Positions 62,790 to 64,000 of a stretch of DNA of 64,000 nucleotides are shown piece after piece. Position numbers and translations under genes: made by a program. The notes under the pieces are model-generated. The model was not told where the DNA came from and did no database searches. It saw only the letters and a list, made by a program, of their open reading frames with translations. The first letter of the stretch is position 1, and each line of letters starts with the position of its first letter. This DNA is from Modestobacter italicus (lineage in GTDB: Bacteria; Actinomycetota; Actinomycetes; Mycobacteriales; Geodermatophilaceae), in assembly GCF_000306785.1 (NCBI RefSeq), contig NC_017955.1, positions 1,426,001-1,490,000 of the forward strand, given 5' to 3'.

Positions 62790-63529
62790 CCGGACGCAAC
62801 AGCTGGGGTCTGGGCCCCGACGCGGTCGACCTGCGCCGGCCGCCGCAGCCGGCACGCCCGGTGGAGCTCGCCGCGCTGCCGCAGCGGCTGACCGTGGACC
62901 TCGCCCGCACCGCGGTCGTCGTGGTCGACATGCAGAACGACTTCTGCGCTCCCGACGGGTGGCTCGCCTCGAGCGGCGTCGACGTCTCGGCTGCCGCCGC
63001 GCCGGCTGCGGCCCTGGAGCGGGCGCTGCCCCGGCTGCGCGGCTCGGGGGTCCCGGTGGTCTGGCTGAACTGGGGCAACCGGCCCGACCGGGCGAACCTG
63101 CCGCCCGGTGTCCGGCACGTCTACGACCCCGACGGCGCGAGCACCGGCATCGGCGACCCGCTGCCCAACGGCTCGCACGTGCTGGAGCTGGGCTCCTGGT
63201 CGGCCGCGGTGGTCGACGGGCTCACCGTCGACCCGGGCGACCTGCACGTGGCCAAGTACCGGATGAGCGGCTTCTGGGACACCCCGCTGGACTCGGTGCT
63301 GCGCAACCTGCGGGTCGACACCCTGCTGTTCGCCGGGGTCAACGTCGACCAGTGCGTGCTGGCCACGCTCGTCGACGCCGCCTGCCTCGGCTACGACGTC
63401 GTGCTGGTCGAGGACCTGTGCGGCACCACCTCCCCGGAGTTCTGCACCGAGGCGACGGTCTACAACGTGCGCCAGTGCTTCGGCTTCACCACCACCTCGG
63501 CCGAGCTGCTCGCCGGCCTCCCTGCCTGA
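62786..63529 (+). CDS. Isochorismatase-family amidohydrolase (RutB/biuret hydrolase-like)
   Basis: The 247-aa protein has the Asp in VVVDMQNDF near residue 46, Lys in HVAKYRMSGFWDTPLDSVLR near 155 and Cys in VNVDQCVLATL near 190. The motif block KYRMSGFWDTPLDSVLRNL and TEATVYNVRQCFGF resembles RutB (ureidoacrylate amidohydrolase) and biuret hydrolases, so it probably cleaves a carbamoyl or ureido group, giving CO2 and NH3. It starts with TTG overlapping the SDR stop (62786-62789), since no ATG or GTG fits. Confidence 0.87.
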   Translation: MTGRNSWGLGPDAVDLRRPPQPARPVELAALPQRLTVDLARTAVVVVDMQNDFCAPDGWLASSGVDVSAAAAPAAALERALPRLRGSGVPVVWLNWGNRPDRANLPPGVRHVYDPDGASTGIGDPLPNGSHVLELGSWSAAVVDGLTVDPGDLHVAKYRMSGFWDTPLDSVLRNLRVDTLLFAGVNVDQCVLATLVDAACLGYDVVLVEDLCGTTSPEFCTEATVYNVRQCFGFTTTSAELLAGLPA

Positions 63530-63558
63530 CCCTCCGACCCACCCGCAAGGAGCCCCCC

Positions 63559-63996
63559 ATGGCCGCTGCACCCGTCGTCAAGTCGCTGGCGGAGATCACC
63601 CCGCACTACATCGGCGAGAACCGCACCGTGCGGCTCGCCGTGCTGTCCGGCCCCGCCGACGGGTCCAGCACCACCGTCGTCCTGGAGATCTGGGAGCCGG
63701 GTGGCTCCCAGCCGGACAACTCGCACGAGGAGTCGACGGAGACCTTCGTGGTCCTGCAGGGGACGGCGCGGGCGCACAGCGACGAGCACGTCGCGGACCT
63801 GGTGGCCGGCAACGTCATCGTGCTGCCGGCCACCTCGGTGCACCACATCGTCAACTCCTCGCCGACCGAGCGGCTGTACACGATCACGGTGATGGAGAAC
63901 GACGGCGGCTTCGCTGACCTGATCCTCACCGGCCCGGAGGCGTTCCTGGACGACGCGGACGCCGCCGTGCTGGGCGCCGTCCTCACCGGGGTCTGA
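63559..63996 (+). CDS. Cupin protein, last gene of the creatininase operon
   Basis: A single-domain cupin of 145 aa, with motif 1 QPDNSHEESTETFVVLQG near residue 52 and GNVIVLPATSVHHIVN near 86, giving His/Glu metal ligands. ATG at 63559 with AAGGAG 6 nt upstream; 29 nt after the isochorismatase stop. It could be a cyclase, an oxygenase of the last intermediate, or a ligand-binding accessory protein. The frame ends 4 bp before the window edge. Confidence 0.85.
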   Translation: MAAAPVVKSLAEITPHYIGENRTVRLAVLSGPADGSSTTVVLEIWEPGGSQPDNSHEESTETFVVLQGTARAHSDEHVADLVAGNVIVLPATSVHHIVNSSPTERLYTITVMENDGGFADLILTGPEAFLDDADAAVLGAVLTGV

Positions 63997-64000
63997 CCCG

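Noticed and set aside
62786-63529. A complete Rut pyrimidine-degradation operon
   Set aside because: Only the RutB-like hydrolase resembles that pathway; no RutA-type ring-opening enzyme of the expected sequence, RutC/D/E or RutG transporter is visible.
41271-63996. Recent horizontal transfer of the nitrogen island
   Set aside because: Base composition and GTG start use look like the rest of the window, and there is no integrase, tRNA junction or flanking repeat, so transfer is not shown.

Overview
The window is about 64 kb of very GC-rich actinobacterial chromosome with many GTG starts. WhiB, coenzyme F420 (FO synthase), an IdeR/DtxR-like iron box and GlnR-like half-sites all point to Actinobacteria. 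The gene content (amylosucrase, LLM flavin oxidoreductases, ECF42/YciI pair, accD1-accA1 locus) fits the Geodermatophilaceae or a close relative; that placement is inference. There is no prophage, CRISPR array or plasmid signature, and only one insertion sequence.

Layout. 0-3.8 kb: end of a DUF2332 gene, tRNA-His beside orn, a NERD-like membrane protein and a TetR regulator. 3.8-9.5 kb: a methylcrotonyl/acyl-CoA carboxylase and acyl-CoA dehydrogenase locus (accD1, accA1, dehydrogenase). Its two carboxylase genes are separated by an iron-storage ferritin and a tiny cysteine-rich protein that share an iron-box-like site. 9.6-14.3 kb: PAP2 phosphatase, quinone oxidoreductase, WhiB2-type regulator, DUF885 peptidase and a cupin. 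14.4-19.3 kb: a ribose-type sugar ABC operon divergent from a phosphomannose-isomerase-like gene. 19.3-27.5 kb: SRPBCC protein, amylosucrase, PHB depolymerase, SnoaL-like protein, FO synthase and flavin reductase. 27.5-41.2 kb: disulfide-reductase-type flavoprotein with NAD kinase, YciI plus ECF42 sigma factor, transglutaminase-like protein, SGNH hydrolase, lipoprotein, a c-di-GMP enzyme, two tandem STAS proteins, DUF427, an LLM oxidoreductase, and an intact IS copy sitting exactly between two convergent stop codons.

41-64 kb is the most unusual part: an almost uninterrupted set of catabolic genes that looks like a nitrogen-scavenging island. It contains a Rieske oxygenase and a separately encoded phthalate-dioxygenase-type reductase, two paralogous FAD-linked oxidases, a methylenetetrahydrofolate-reductase-like protein with a MetV-like cysteine motif, a cytosine-deaminase-like enzyme, and an NMT1/THI5-type ABC transporter in two transcription units. 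It also has an NtaA/DszA-type monooxygenase, two further amidohydrolases (one lacking canonical metal ligands), a phytoene-desaturase-like FAD enzyme, acetamidase/formamidase, an amidase, creatininase, SDR, RutB/biuret-hydrolase-like isochorismatase and a cupin. Several promoters in this island carry half-sites spaced 11 bp apart (AC-n9-AC, or GTNAC/GAAAC-n6), as expected of GlnR. Two transporter promoters share a 76-bp module about 83% identical. My reading is uptake, oxidative N- or O-demethylation, ring opening and stepwise amide/urea hydrolysis of an N-rich heterocycle or methylated amide to release ammonium. The substrate cannot be named from sequence alone.
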